Shown here: positions 1 to 8,564 of the stretch, piece after piece
Layout: the number at the start of each line of letters is the position of its first letter
How positions within the stretch are numbered: the stretch's first letter is position 1
Source of the DNA: Pirellulales bacterium
GTDB taxonomy: Bacteria > Planctomycetota > Planctomycetia > Pirellulales > Lacipirellulaceae
Direction of reading: 5' to 3'
Assembly (NCBI GenBank): GCA_019636345.1
Contig: JAHBXQ010000001.1
Span: 310,001-374,000, forward strand
Length of the DNA: 64,000 nucleotides
Translations under genes and position numbers: made by a program
Notes under the pieces: generated by a model
Told to the model about the DNA's origin: nothing
The model's input: only the letters and a program-made list of their open reading frames with translations
The model's database searches: none

Positions 1-1734
1 ACCTTGGTAAATGGTGTCCAGTCCGTCGACAAATTCGGGCTCATTTGCCATCGACCGCCGTTGGCCTGGGGTAGCGACTCCCTTGAGCAGAGTTTGCCTT
101 GCGGCTTCGTTTCTCATCAGGACGAGAGCGGGCTCAAGGGCCGAAATTGAAACGGGTTTGCCCCATGCCTCAAGGAGTAACAGGATGTCGAGGATGGCAC
201 GTCCCTTCTCCACCTGGACCGCCGAAGCGGCTCTTGCTGGTTGCCCGAATATGCGTTCCAGCAGCACCGAAGCCGGTTCGTATTCACGGCCTTCGCGGCG
301 GGCCAGATCGGCTTCGGTTTCCACAAGCTCTCCGGCGAATGCCTTGGCTAGGACTGAATGCGAGATATTCTCTGCTGAAGCGGTAGCCTCCCTCACACGG
401 TCTTCGACCGAATCGATGACGCCGAGTAACCGCGTCATTCGTCGGACAATCTCTTCCTGCTCCTCTCTAGGGGGCAATGGCACTGGGATGGCCCTCGAAT
501 CGCGTACGTTGATTCGTGGCATGTCGAGACCAACGTACCGTTGCTTCATCCACTCTTGTGCGTACGGGCCTGCGAGGTAGGCGGCTAAGTATGTAGCGGA
601 AACCACATCGGAAGGACGGAGTCGCACAGTTCCCTGTGTCAGATTGACGCCATCGAGCCCAGGTGGCACAACCGCCACTCTGAGATTTCGGATTACGCAC
701 AGAAGCACATCGCCCTCTGCGATTTGTGAGCGAGAATGTTTCGCTGCGATTTCCGGGGCAGTCCTCGCGAGTTGCTCAACAAGGATTCGCCCTCGGTCGT
801 CGATGTCTTGCCCGCGAATGTAGGGAATTCCTTCGTCGACTTGTGGGCCTGGCAGAACGATGCCGTAGGTAATAACAGTGTCAGGCTCGACAAGTTCATC
901 TGTCCGACCGTATGCCCAGCTTTCTGGCACCTCCGGTAGACCAGTCAGCTCAATGTCTGATTCTGCCTTGTATCGCTTCTTCCAACCGTCACTCCGTGGG
1001 GCTCCGCCCTTTGCAGCTAGCTTCGCCAACTCTGCGGATTCCCAGGCCGCCTTGTGCTTCTTCCGCATTAGGCAGAGCAACGACTCGCCTGACTCAACAT
1101 TGGGATTTTCCTCACGCCAGTCGGCGGTGAGACGACCCGAGCAGGCGGCGGCGAGGACGGATTGGCGGAACTTCTTGAGGATGTCGGGCACGCGGTCGAG
1201 CCGCTCGCGGGCATTGTTCACCCGCGCGAGCAGAGCCTCGACCTTCGCCACGATTCGCTTCTGTTCGGCGAATGGGGGTAGTGGCAAGGGATACTTCGCC
1301 AAGTCGCCGAATGCCACTCGTGGCAGACTGTTCCCCTTCTGATGGTCTGTGGCGTATTGCACAAACGATGACTCAGAAAGGAATCGCAGAAGGTACTCGG
1401 GAAGAACGCCAGTAGATGGGCGGAAGACGAGAATGTCGGTCGAGCACACTCCGTCGAAGTCTGGGATGGTGACTTTGTTCAGATAGGGACGGAGCTTTCC
1501 GTAAAGCACGTCGCCGCGATGGAACACGGCCTTTGTGCTCTTCACGTCTGACGCTACTCCTTTTGATTCGATTCGATTTGTGCCAGACTCGATGTGCTCA
1601 AGACTGAGATAGGGGGCGTCTGGACACCGGGATGGTTCAATCTTCTCCTTCGAGGGAGAAACTAACTGTCCGAGCGGAAATGTGCCCCAACCCTCTGGCA
1701 GTATCCCGTTGCTGCCTTCATGGCCATCACTCAT
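1..1734 (-). CDS. hsdS: Type I restriction-modification specificity subunit HsdS (3' end beyond window)
   Basis: DNA-recognition subunit of a type I R-M enzyme; it directs HsdM and HsdR to a bipartite target. The open frame runs from ATG at 1734 to the window edge, 578 codons with no stop, so the C-terminus is missing. Two target-recognition domains can be placed. The first ends before a conserved region with LPPFAEQKRIV and a helical spacer (KVEALLARVNNARERLD). The second ends at LPLPPREEQEEIV followed by a second helical spacer. After the second spacer there is a further segment of more than 80 residues, longer than the roughly 400-450 aa usual for the family, which may be an added domain. 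The start overlaps the stop of the phosphatase-like gene upstream (ATGA), which indicates translational coupling. Confidence 0.93.
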   Translation of the reverse strand, partial: MSDGHEGSNGILPEGWGTFPLGQLVSPSKEKIEPSRCPDAPYLSLEHIESGTNRIESKGVASDVKSTKAVFHRGDVLYGKLRPYLNKVTIPDFDGVCSTDILVFRPSTGVLPEYLLRFLSESSFVQYATDHQKGNSLPRVAFGDLAKYPLPLPPFAEQKRIVAKVEALLARVNNARERLDRVPDILKKFRQSVLAAACSGRLTADWREENPNVESGESLLCLMRKKHKAAWESAELAKLAAKGGAPRSDGWKKRYKAESDIELTGLPEVPESWAYGRTDELVEPDTVITYGIVLPGPQVDEGIPYIRGQDIDDRGRILVEQLARTAPEIAAKHSRSQIAEGDVLLCVIRNLRVAVVPPGLDGVNLTQGTVRLRPSDVVSATYLAAYLAGPYAQEWMKQRYVGLDMPRINVRDSRAIPVPLPPREEQEEIVRRMTRLLGVIDSVEDRVREATASAENISHSVLAKAFAGELVETEADLARREGREYEPASVLLERIFGQPARAASAVQVEKGRAILDILLLLEAWGKPVSISALEPALVLMRNEAARQTLLKGVATPGQRRSMANEPEFVDGLDTIYQG

Positions 1735-2204
1735 TGGATTTCCTCCCAATGCTGCGAGAGCCACGACTGGATGCCACGCCCAGGATTGTAGGGGTACTGT
1801 TCACGGAAAGCCTGTGCCGCTGCTTCGTAAGAGTCGCTCGGCAACTCATCCGTCCGTTTCGCTAGATAGAGCAATGCCAGTGAGGGAGCACGCGACTCGC
1901 CTTGGTTGCAGTGAATGACGACTCGTCGCTCGGCAATGTGCTTGTCGACGAACGCAAGAAAGGCCTCGAATGACGGCATCATGAAGAGCGGAGCCGGTGG
2001 GTCGATCAGATTCAAGAACAAGTGGTAGTCTCGCTCCAACACCAGGTAGTTCGGGTGCGTGTTTGGCAAGCTACGGCTGGAGTAGCCGACGGCGGCACGA
2101 TGGCATGGTTCCTTGCAGGCATGCACCACCGCCACCGCACCGCTCGTGTCGAGCATACAAGCCGATTCGTTGCCAAAGAGCAGATTGGGAAGCACTTGTT
2201 GCAC
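1731..2204 (-). CDS. Dual-specificity/tyrosine phosphatase-like protein inside the hsd operon
   Basis: 157-aa protein with the cysteine phosphatase signature HCNQGESR: H98, nucleophile C99 and phosphate-binding R105, that is HCx5R, followed by the usual Ser/Ala and a hydrophobic helix. D68 in the LNLIDPP segment is a candidate general acid. By family knowledge such enzymes remove phosphate from Tyr or Ser/Thr, or sometimes from nucleotides or RNA ends; the substrate here is unknown. The start is GTG at 2204, overlapping the hsdM stop (TAGTG), and the stop overlaps the hsdS start, so it is locked into the operon between hsdM and hsdS. That position suggests it serves the restriction system, perhaps by switching activity. 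The phosphatase fold is well supported; the role is inference. Confidence 0.85.
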   Translation of the reverse strand: MQQVLPNLLFGNESACMLDTSGAVAVVHACKEPCHRAAVGYSSRSLPNTHPNYLVLERDYHLFLNLIDPPAPLFMMPSFEAFLAFVDKHIAERRVVIHCNQGESRAPSLALLYLAKRTDELPSDSYEAAAQAFREQYPYNPGRGIQSWLSQHWEEIQ

Positions 2205-3667
2205 TACGAACCACCATTCTCTAGCAAAGCGACAACGCCATTGAGTTCCAGTATCGCACTCTCCAACTCCGAGATTGCATCGGTGACGAGCTGCTCCGGC
2301 GGAGGAAGGTCGTCGGCGTCGTCGAGCGACTCATCTCGCAGCCACTTGAGGCTATCGAGCTTGAAGTCGCGTTCCTTTACTTCGGCGATACTGAACTTTC
2401 GCCAGCGGTCCTCTTTCGAGTCACTCGCCTTTCGCTTCGCCTGCCCATTGGGGTCGTTGCCATAGCATTTCTCGAACGCGGCGAAATGCTCTGCGGTGAG
2501 AGGGCGGTCCTTCTTCGTGAGGCCGGGGATGTTGGTGCGGTTGTCGTAAATCCAAACCGTCTCGGTCGGGTAGCCCTTGGTGAAGAAAACGACATTCGTC
2601 TTCGTGCCGGGGCTGTACGGCGTGAAGGTGCCGTTGGTGAGCCGGAGCACGGTGTGCAGGTCGCAGTCTTCGGCGATGATTTTGAAGACCTCGCCTGCCT
2701 GGTCGGCAAACAGGCAATTATCGGGCACGACGACCGCCGCCCGACCACCGGGCTTGAGCGTGGTGAGTACGTGCTGCAAGAAGTTGAGCTGCTTGTTGCT
2801 CGTGGCGATCGTGAAGTCGTCTCGCGTGGGTGCCTGATTCGCCCCGCGAGTGCCGAAGGGCGGGTTGGTGAGGATGCAATCGAACCGGTCACCCGGCGGT
2901 GGGTCGTAGATGGAGTCGCCCAGGCCGACATGAGGCTCCAGGTTGTGCAGGTAGAGATTCATCAGGGCCAGACGGCGAGGGCGAGCGACGAGGTCTTGGC
3001 CGTAGTAGGTGGAGGCCTTCACCCGCTTGGCGGTCGGTCGGTCGAGGTCGGCCCCGTTCTTCGTGACGCTCAGCAGCCACTCATACGCCGAGACAAGGAA
3101 CTCGCCCGTGCCGCAGGCGGGGTCGCAAATCTTGTAGTCCTTGGTTGTGCGAGGATCGGGCTTCATGCAGCGGACGATGGACTGGATGAGCAGTCGCGGC
3201 GTGAAGTACTGCCCGGCTCCCTTCTTCCCTTCCGCAGCCGCCTTTTCGAGCAGTCCCTCGAAGGCGTCTGCCTTGACGTTGACTTCGAGCGTCGTCCACT
3301 CGGTCTCGTCGACGGTGGTCAAGAGTTGCTTGAGGCTGGTCGGCTTGTTGAAACGCGACTGTGCCCCCGAGAAGATATCGCCGAGCAAGCCTTCTTGTTG
3401 ACCGAGTGCCCGCAATACGTTCGCGTAGTAGTCGGTCAGGTCGGTGCCTGCCTTGGACGTGAGGGCTGGCCAAGAGCAGTCGAGTACGGTTGTTTTCTTG
3501 GGGTCGTCGACCGCCCGCATCTTGACCTTGGTCAGGTCAATGCCCCGCTCGTTCGACATCTTGAGAAAGAGCAAGTAGGTAATTTGCTCGATGTAGTCTC
3601 CATAGTCGATGCCGTCATGGCGAAGCGTATGGCAGAAGCCCCAGAGTTTTTGGACAACGTCACTCAT
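2204..3667 (-). CDS. hsdM: Type I restriction-modification DNA methyltransferase subunit HsdM
   Basis: 487-aa N6-adenine methyltransferase of the type I system. The N-terminal helical region (VQKLWGFCHTLRHDGIDY) matches the HsdM N domain. The SAM-binding motif I (DPACGTGEFL) lies near residue 186 and the catalytic motif IV (TNPPFGTRG) near residue 266, both intact, so methylation activity is expected. ATG at 3667 is chosen over a GTG one codon earlier because an AGGA lies about eight bases upstream of it. It overlaps the end of the CBS-HEPN gene by 8 bp, and its stop overlaps the GTG of the phosphatase gene. All hsd genes read the same way, consistent with one transcript. Confidence 0.95.
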   Translation of the reverse strand: MSDVVQKLWGFCHTLRHDGIDYGDYIEQITYLLFLKMSNERGIDLTKVKMRAVDDPKKTTVLDCSWPALTSKAGTDLTDYYANVLRALGQQEGLLGDIFSGAQSRFNKPTSLKQLLTTVDETEWTTLEVNVKADAFEGLLEKAAAEGKKGAGQYFTPRLLIQSIVRCMKPDPRTTKDYKICDPACGTGEFLVSAYEWLLSVTKNGADLDRPTAKRVKASTYYGQDLVARPRRLALMNLYLHNLEPHVGLGDSIYDPPPGDRFDCILTNPPFGTRGANQAPTRDDFTIATSNKQLNFLQHVLTTLKPGGRAAVVVPDNCLFADQAGEVFKIIAEDCDLHTVLRLTNGTFTPYSPGTKTNVVFFTKGYPTETVWIYDNRTNIPGLTKKDRPLTAEHFAAFEKCYGNDPNGQAKRKASDSKEDRWRKFSIAEVKERDFKLDSLKWLRDESLDDADDLPPPEQLVTDAISELESAILELNGVVALLENGGS

Positions 3668-4748
3668 CACATTGTTCCTGGCTCACGGCTAAATCGCGAA
3701 GTTCTTGAATAAACCGTGAACTCTTTCGAAGCGTCTCAAGGTCATCTTCACCAATACCGTCAGGGTCGAAATGCATTACGTCATTGCGTATTAGATTCAC
3801 TCGCTCCATGTCATCGACAAAAGTCTTCCGGTCAATGGGCAGACCTAGCTTCTGCCAGTTAGCTGGATTCTGGAGAAGCCGGACGTATTCGCCGAACGTC
3901 AAGTCAGACACATCGCTTACTTCACGCTCCTCATCTCCTGGATTCTTGGCAGCTTTGAGTTCTTCTCGTGAGAACTTCCCATCGATTAGGCCACGAATGT
4001 GGTTCTCAATTTCGCTCAGTAGTAGAAATGGTCGACCAAGTTCATCAAGTGTCTCGCTCAGGTCCGCCACAGTAACAATTCCGCATATGCGTCTGTCCTT
4101 TGCACGTACAAGAACAAAATCGTTCTCTCTTATTCGCTCGATTACACGGAATAGCGAGTCATCTTCAGTAACGATCTCGACGGAAGAATCCATGCAGTCC
4201 TGCACAGTCTCGCATTGGTGCCCCAACCCCGTGCGCTTTGCTATCGACTGCCATGTGATTGCACCTTTAACCTCTCGTTCACTTGTCATTACCGGCAGTT
4301 GTGAAAAGTTATCACGAAGCATCACTGTTATCGCTTCCTGGAGATTCGCTGTTGGAGGAATACTCGCTGGTGCAGTGTTTGCGGCATCTAACTTGCCAAT
4401 CCGAAAGGCTGGGTCCTCAACCGCTCCTCCGACTAGGGCTTTGACAATGGTAGCATCCGCCACATCCTCCATATTTAGAACCGATTCAGCATTAGCTGTC
4501 TGAACCCTTTCTGCTTCAGTACTAGGTCGTACAAACGCAACGGATCCATCAAACCACGTGTGTTCAAAGTCGGGCTGTGTGGTGAGGTTGTGTTCTCGTA
4601 GGGTTGCCCTGATGTCGCGTACAACTCGCCAACCGCGTCGCTCGAAACCAAACCACCCCAGGAATTCACGCACAGTTGCTTGCAGAGGCTCATTCTTATC
4701 AGCCTGTTCCTCTGCGAGGTCGAGTTTCTCTTTGTGAATAGACATCAT
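3660..4748 (-). CDS. CBS-domain protein with C-terminal HEPN-like RNxxxH motif, within hsd operon
   Basis: About 362 aa when started at the ATG pair at 4748/4745; an upstream frame extension to 4895 would overlap hsdR and looks unrelated. Residues 1-100 form an unrecognised N-terminal domain with GWFGFERRGWRVVRDIR. The middle, about 110-235, looks like a tandem CBS pair (LQEAITVMLRDNFSQLPVM, then a repeat ending CGIVTVADLSETL). CBS pairs typically bind adenosyl ligands. The helical C-terminus carries LIRNDVMHFDPDGI, with R321-N322 and H326 fitting the Rx4-6H active-site motif of HEPN RNases. Lying between hsdR and hsdM recalls, by analogy only, PrrC-type anticodon nucleases linked to type I systems. 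CBS is supported; RNase activity is inferred. Confidence 0.8.
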   Translation of the reverse strand: MMSIHKEKLDLAEEQADKNEPLQATVREFLGWFGFERRGWRVVRDIRATLREHNLTTQPDFEHTWFDGSVAFVRPSTEAERVQTANAESVLNMEDVADATIVKALVGGAVEDPAFRIGKLDAANTAPASIPPTANLQEAITVMLRDNFSQLPVMTSEREVKGAITWQSIAKRTGLGHQCETVQDCMDSSVEIVTEDDSLFRVIERIRENDFVLVRAKDRRICGIVTVADLSETLDELGRPFLLLSEIENHIRGLIDGKFSREELKAAKNPGDEEREVSDVSDLTFGEYVRLLQNPANWQKLGLPIDRKTFVDDMERVNLIRNDVMHFDPDGIGEDDLETLRKSSRFIQELRDLAVSQEQCDE

Positions 4749-4767
4749 GACTCTCGAAGTAGGTAAG

Positions 4768-7464
4768 TTAGGCCGCAATGGCTGCGTTAAGTTCGGCGAG
4801 GAGTTCCTTGAGCTTGCCTTCGAAGACCCGATTCGCACGCACCCAACCGCCTGCCTGCTCGAAGACAGGCATGAACGAGAAGTCGTCTTCGTCAATTGAG
4901 AGGCTAGTTACCAAGTGATCGCGGATACGGTCGAGCCACTTTTGTTGTTCGTCGGTGAATGACTTGTTTTTGGTCAGCTTCGAGAAGGCACGGTTGATTC
5001 GCTCCTCGGCAGTCAGCAGCGGCTGGGCTTCGTCGGCCACGTGCTTGACCATCGAAATAATCTCCACAAGGGCCTTGTGGTAGTGCAGCTCGTGAGCCCG
5101 CTGAAGGTTCTCGATGGTGAACCGCTCAGGGGCAGTGGCCAGTTTGTCTTTGAGTTCCGAGAGGGCTGACGTGTTCCAGTCACGAGGCCGGTCGAGCAGA
5201 ATGCCGATGGCGTCCACCTTGTCGGTGTTCTCTTCGACGAACCGAGCGAAGGCGGCGAGGTAGTCTTCCGGCTTGTACTCGTTCCCCTTGCCGTCGCGGA
5301 TGAGGTATTCGCTGGTGACCGTGTCTTCGTGCTCCGTTGCCCGCACGAAGATTTTCTTGCGGCGGGGGTAGTTGACGAGCAGGTCTTGGAACCCCTGGTC
5401 ACGGAGCAGCTTCATCGTTTCAACAAAGTCGTCGTTCAGATTCCGTGGCAACGCACGGGCGTACTTGCCTACGTCCCCATCGGCAATGCCGAATGCTGCG
5501 AACGTCTCGCGGGCCGAGGCATCCATTTCCTTCTCAATCCGTTGCAGGCGTTTCACCAGACAGCGGACGTTGTAGTCGCGGTCGCGATTGCTCCAAATGT
5601 CGTCGATGATCTGCTGGATAGTGCGAGCGGGCCTATCGGGCGGTTCCGCCGTGATGCCGGTCGATTTGCGGAAGTATTCGAGCAATGTGCCGTCGAAGCA
5701 GTCGAAGACGACGAAGTGCGACTTATCGGGATGGTGCTCTCCCTTGCGGGTGCCGCGACCCATCATTTGCTCGAACAGGATGCGTGACTTCACCGGTCGC
5801 AGGAAGACGATGAACTCCAGGTCCGGGATATCGACGCCGGTGGTGAGCAAGTCGACCGTGACAGCAATCCCCGGATTCTTTCGATTGCGAAACTCACGTA
5901 TCTGCTGCAACGGCCGGTCGACTCGCCCTGTGATTTTGCGAACGAAGGCGTCGCCACGCCCAAAGACTTCGCGGCAGACTTCGACCAATTGGTCGCAGTG
6001 AGACGTGTGGGTCAGGTCGTTGGCGGCGAAGATGAGCGTCTTCGGGAATCGCCCGGTCGCCTGCTCGTGCTCGTCGGCGTACTTCTTCAGCTCTTGAGCT
6101 ATCTTGCGGTTGGAGTCAGGTGAGGTCACCACGCGTTCGACTTCGGTGTTCGCAAACTGGCGCTCATCTTCAAGGGCGTCGCGAGTCTCGGCCCCGCTGT
6201 CCGGGTCGATGATATCGACTTCCTCTCCTTCGTCGAGGAAGACTCCATTCATCCGCACGTCCGACTTCACACGCACGGCGTCGTAATCGACGAGAAAGCC
6301 CTCGCGGACGGCCCGCTCGTACTCGTAGCGGTAGACGACGTCCTTGAAGTAGGCTTTGGTGTGGGCGGCGGGCGTCGCCGTGAGCCCCACGCGGATCGCA
6401 TCGAAGTGGTTGAGCGTATCCCGCCATACAGAGACCTCGCCAGTGGTGTAACCGCGATGGCATTCGTCCGCCACGATGAGGTCGAAGGCGTGAATCGGTA
6501 TTTTGAGTTGCTCGGCATCGTCGTCGATTTCCTCTTCCGAGGTGGTCTGAAACACCGCTTGCCGCCCGAAGAGGTTGATGGTCATCCGTTGGATGGTGCA
6601 GACGTAGACAAAAGCATGACCTGGCGTCGGGTTCTCCAGGTAGTTCTTGGGCAATACCTTGGGGTCGAACGGCTCGTCGTCGCCAAAATCGCCCGTTTGA
6701 AACCGCTGGCTGTAGACTTCGTAGATGTGGTCGAACTTAAGGCCCGGCTCTGGCTCAAAGGCTGCGAACGCCCTCACCGCCTGGGCGGCTAAGGCACGTC
6801 GGTCGACCAAGAAGAGGATTCGTTTGGCCGCCCCCGACTTCATCAGCCGGTAAATCTGATTGACGGTCGTGAACGTCTTGCCGGTGCCGGTCGCCATGGC
6901 GACTAGCATCTGTCGCTTGCGGCCGATGATGGACTCTTCAACGGCGGCGTTCGCCTCGCCTTGGTATGGCCGCAGCCGGGGGTGATTGTTCGGAAGCCGC
7001 TGAAGCCTGGGGTAAGCTGCTTCGATATCGGTCGCCATGAGTTCCGCGAGTGCCGATGGCGTGTAGAAATCGGCAAGCTTGCGTGAGAGTTCTAGCTCGT
7101 GGCGAACGTCATGGAAGTAGACGACCTCCCCATTGGTTGAGAAGAGAAACGGGACGCGGAAGCCACGGTATTCCAATGGGCTGTCGGCGACGCCTTTTGA
7201 GTAGCGTTCGGCTTGCAGCAGAACACCTTGCGGGCCGAGGGAGAGCTTTTTTGCTTCGACGACGCCAAGCAATTGACCGTTGACGACAAGGGCGTAGTCG
7301 GCGGGACCGTTGGCCGTAGGATACTCCTCAATCGCGTGATGGGAGTACTCAGATAGCTCGTGGCCCTCCACGAATGGAACGACTTCCCAACCCAATGCCT
7401 TGAGCTTGGGGTCAATCCGCTTCTTGCGGGTGAGCCATTCGGATTCGTGAGAGGAGTCGGGCAC
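4768..7464 (-). CDS. hsdR: Type I restriction endonuclease/translocase subunit HsdR
   Basis: About 898-aa motor and nuclease subunit. The N-terminus holds a PD-(D/E)xK nuclease core (DYALVVNGQLLGVVEAKK, about residues 54-71). A superfamily 2 helicase follows, with Walker A MATGTGKT near residue 191, the DECH box (VADECHRG) near 333, and a late motif LLTTGVDIPDLEF. The C-terminal helical region resembles the EcoEI-type HsdR C-terminal domain. I place the start at GTG 7464 because GGAGGG lies just upstream and the in-frame extension to 7689 is low-complexity and overlaps the HTH gene. Only 19 bp separate it from the CBS-HEPN gene. No motif appears broken, so the system should be functional. Confidence 0.95.
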   Translation of the reverse strand: MPDSSHESEWLTRKKRIDPKLKALGWEVVPFVEGHELSEYSHHAIEEYPTANGPADYALVVNGQLLGVVEAKKLSLGPQGVLLQAERYSKGVADSPLEYRGFRVPFLFSTNGEVVYFHDVRHELELSRKLADFYTPSALAELMATDIEAAYPRLQRLPNNHPRLRPYQGEANAAVEESIIGRKRQMLVAMATGTGKTFTTVNQIYRLMKSGAAKRILFLVDRRALAAQAVRAFAAFEPEPGLKFDHIYEVYSQRFQTGDFGDDEPFDPKVLPKNYLENPTPGHAFVYVCTIQRMTINLFGRQAVFQTTSEEEIDDDAEQLKIPIHAFDLIVADECHRGYTTGEVSVWRDTLNHFDAIRVGLTATPAAHTKAYFKDVVYRYEYERAVREGFLVDYDAVRVKSDVRMNGVFLDEGEEVDIIDPDSGAETRDALEDERQFANTEVERVVTSPDSNRKIAQELKKYADEHEQATGRFPKTLIFAANDLTHTSHCDQLVEVCREVFGRGDAFVRKITGRVDRPLQQIREFRNRKNPGIAVTVDLLTTGVDIPDLEFIVFLRPVKSRILFEQMMGRGTRKGEHHPDKSHFVVFDCFDGTLLEYFRKSTGITAEPPDRPARTIQQIIDDIWSNRDRDYNVRCLVKRLQRIEKEMDASARETFAAFGIADGDVGKYARALPRNLNDDFVETMKLLRDQGFQDLLVNYPRRKKIFVRATEHEDTVTSEYLIRDGKGNEYKPEDYLAAFARFVEENTDKVDAIGILLDRPRDWNTSALSELKDKLATAPERFTIENLQRAHELHYHKALVEIISMVKHVADEAQPLLTAEERINRAFSKLTKNKSFTDEQQKWLDRIRDHLVTSLSIDEDDFSFMPVFEQAGGWVRANRVFEGKLKELLAELNAAIAA

Positions 7465-7483
7465 GTTCGCCCTCCGTCGAGGT

Positions 7484-7702
7484 CTATTTCGGCTTGCGTC
7501 GCTTCCTGGTCTTTTTCTCGGGTGTCTCGGCTTCGCTGAGCAGTGCGTCGAGTTCCTCTTTGGCGTAGAGCCGGTATCGGTTGATGGGATGGCGACGCTC
7601 CGCCAGCTTGCCACTCCGTCCCCAGTTCCGCAGCGTGTTCGGCGAGACGCCGAGGTACTCTGCGGCCTCCTTGATTCGGAGGTAGCCATCCAATTTGGGC
7701 AT
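7484..7702 (-). CDS. Small MerR/excisionase-type helix-turn-helix protein
   Basis: 72-aa DNA-binding protein. The sequence GYLRIKEAAEYLGVSPNTLRN followed by NRYRLYAKEELDALL is a typical winged-helix HTH_17/excisionase-like fold, with a lysine/arginine-rich tail. ATG at 7702 is chosen because GGAAG lies eight bases upstream; the frame is open further upstream to 7759 but that part has no family-like sequence. It is the first gene of the hsd operon, 19 bp before hsdR. It may act as a regulator of the restriction genes, comparable in role to controller proteins, or as an excision factor of the element. Confidence 0.8.
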   Translation of the reverse strand: MPKLDGYLRIKEAAEYLGVSPNTLRNWGRSGKLAERRHPINRYRLYAKEELDALLSEAETPEKKTRKRRKPK

Positions 7703-7740
7703 TGCTTCGCTTCCTGGCGTCAGGTCGGACTGTCGCAGTA

Positions 7741-7752
7741 GGTTAGCTAACC
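7741..7752. promoter_or_regulatory. Perfect 12-bp palindrome upstream of the hsd operon
   Basis: GGTTAGCTAACC is a perfect palindrome 38 bp before the HTH start. Its place in the divergent region between the HTH/hsd operon and the XRE gene makes it an operator candidate for one of the two HTH proteins. Confidence 0.4.
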
Positions 7753-7819
7753 TTACCAAACGTGGCTACGCGATGGAATCACCCACAGGGTCAAGCCGCC
7801 AACTCGCGAATGCGCGGCA

Positions 7820-7837
7820 ACCGAACGTGCGTTCGGT
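7820..7837. promoter_or_regulatory. Inverted repeat, operator candidate in the divergent hsd/XRE region
   Basis: ACCGAAC-GTGC-GTTCGGT is a perfect 7-bp inverted repeat with a 4-nt centre. It sits in the 288-bp gap between the two divergent HTH genes. The size and symmetry suit a dimeric XRE-type regulator. The rest of the gap shows no gene. Confidence 0.4.
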
Positions 7838-7990
7838 CCATAACGGTTGAAGAACGCCGGGAGCCTCTTCACTCGACGAGGCAAAGGGCTCGACTGGTCG
7901 GGGGGGTTCGCTTAGGGCGGCTGTTTGTGGCATCCTCCCGCTCAAACGCCGTTTCAATTTCGAGGCGGTGCAATGTGACAGGAGTTGATT

Positions 7991-8461
7991 ATGAAACAGA
8001 GAAACGGCGCTGCGCCTGGTCGCGGCGCCAAAGTGGTGGAACTGAGACCGAAACCAGATCCGTCGGAGGAGTTGAAGCAGCTCCGCACGCCGCGTTACCT
8101 TTCGACCTTCGGGCGCGAAGCGTTGGGACGACTCATCGTCGACTGGCGGCTCGAACACGGGCTCTCGACAGCAGAACTCGCCGACGACGCGGGCTTCAGC
8201 GTCGAGGTTATCGAGCAGCTGGAGAAGGGGAGCGGCCTGCCTTCCGCAAGGCACCTATTGACGCTCAGCGAACTGATGGAACTCTCGTTCGAGAAGCTGC
8301 TGCGGCTGGTCGGCCTCGTGGAGGAGGAAGCGGACGAGCTGCACGACGCGGCGCTTCGATACCTCGCCCAGACCTCCAACTCCGCCCCAGGGAGTCTCGA
8401 ATCGACGCTCGAAACCTTGCGATTCCGCAAGCTGTTGTCCATCGATTCGGGACATCCATGA
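7991..8461 (+). CDS. XRE-family helix-turn-helix regulator
   Basis: 156-aa protein. Residues 45-105 form a lambda-repressor/XRE HTH: LIVDWRLEHGLSTAELADDAGFSVEVIEQLEKG. The first 40 residues are polar and proline-rich; the last 50 are helical and rich in acidic residues and leucine. ATG at 7991 has AGGAG six bases upstream, which favours it over TTG at 7985. It is divergent from the hsd operon and convergent with the coiled-coil gene beyond. It could repress the hsd operon, the mobilisation genes or itself. Target unknown. Confidence 0.82.
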   Translation: MKQRNGAAPGRGAKVVELRPKPDPSEELKQLRTPRYLSTFGREALGRLIVDWRLEHGLSTAELADDAGFSVEVIEQLEKGSGLPSARHLLTLSELMELSFEKLLRLVGLVEEEADELHDAALRYLAQTSNSAPGSLESTLETLRFRKLLSIDSGHP

Positions 8462-8564
8462 TCAAGTCACGGTACCCGACATGACCGAACGGCCCAGGCG
8501 TCCTCGCGACCGGCAGGGAGCAGGTTCTCGGAAGGAACCCGCCCCCATCGGTCGTTGCTCAAGC

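Noticed and set aside
1-1734. hsdS as a broken pseudogene
   Set aside because: Only short frames stand out with start and stop both in view, but the minus-strand frame from 1734 is open all the way to the edge. It is a truncated view, not a broken gene.
2486-3712. 408-codon plus-strand frame opposite hsdM
   Set aside because: It is the antisense shadow of hsdM. The minus frame has methylase motifs; the plus frame has none.
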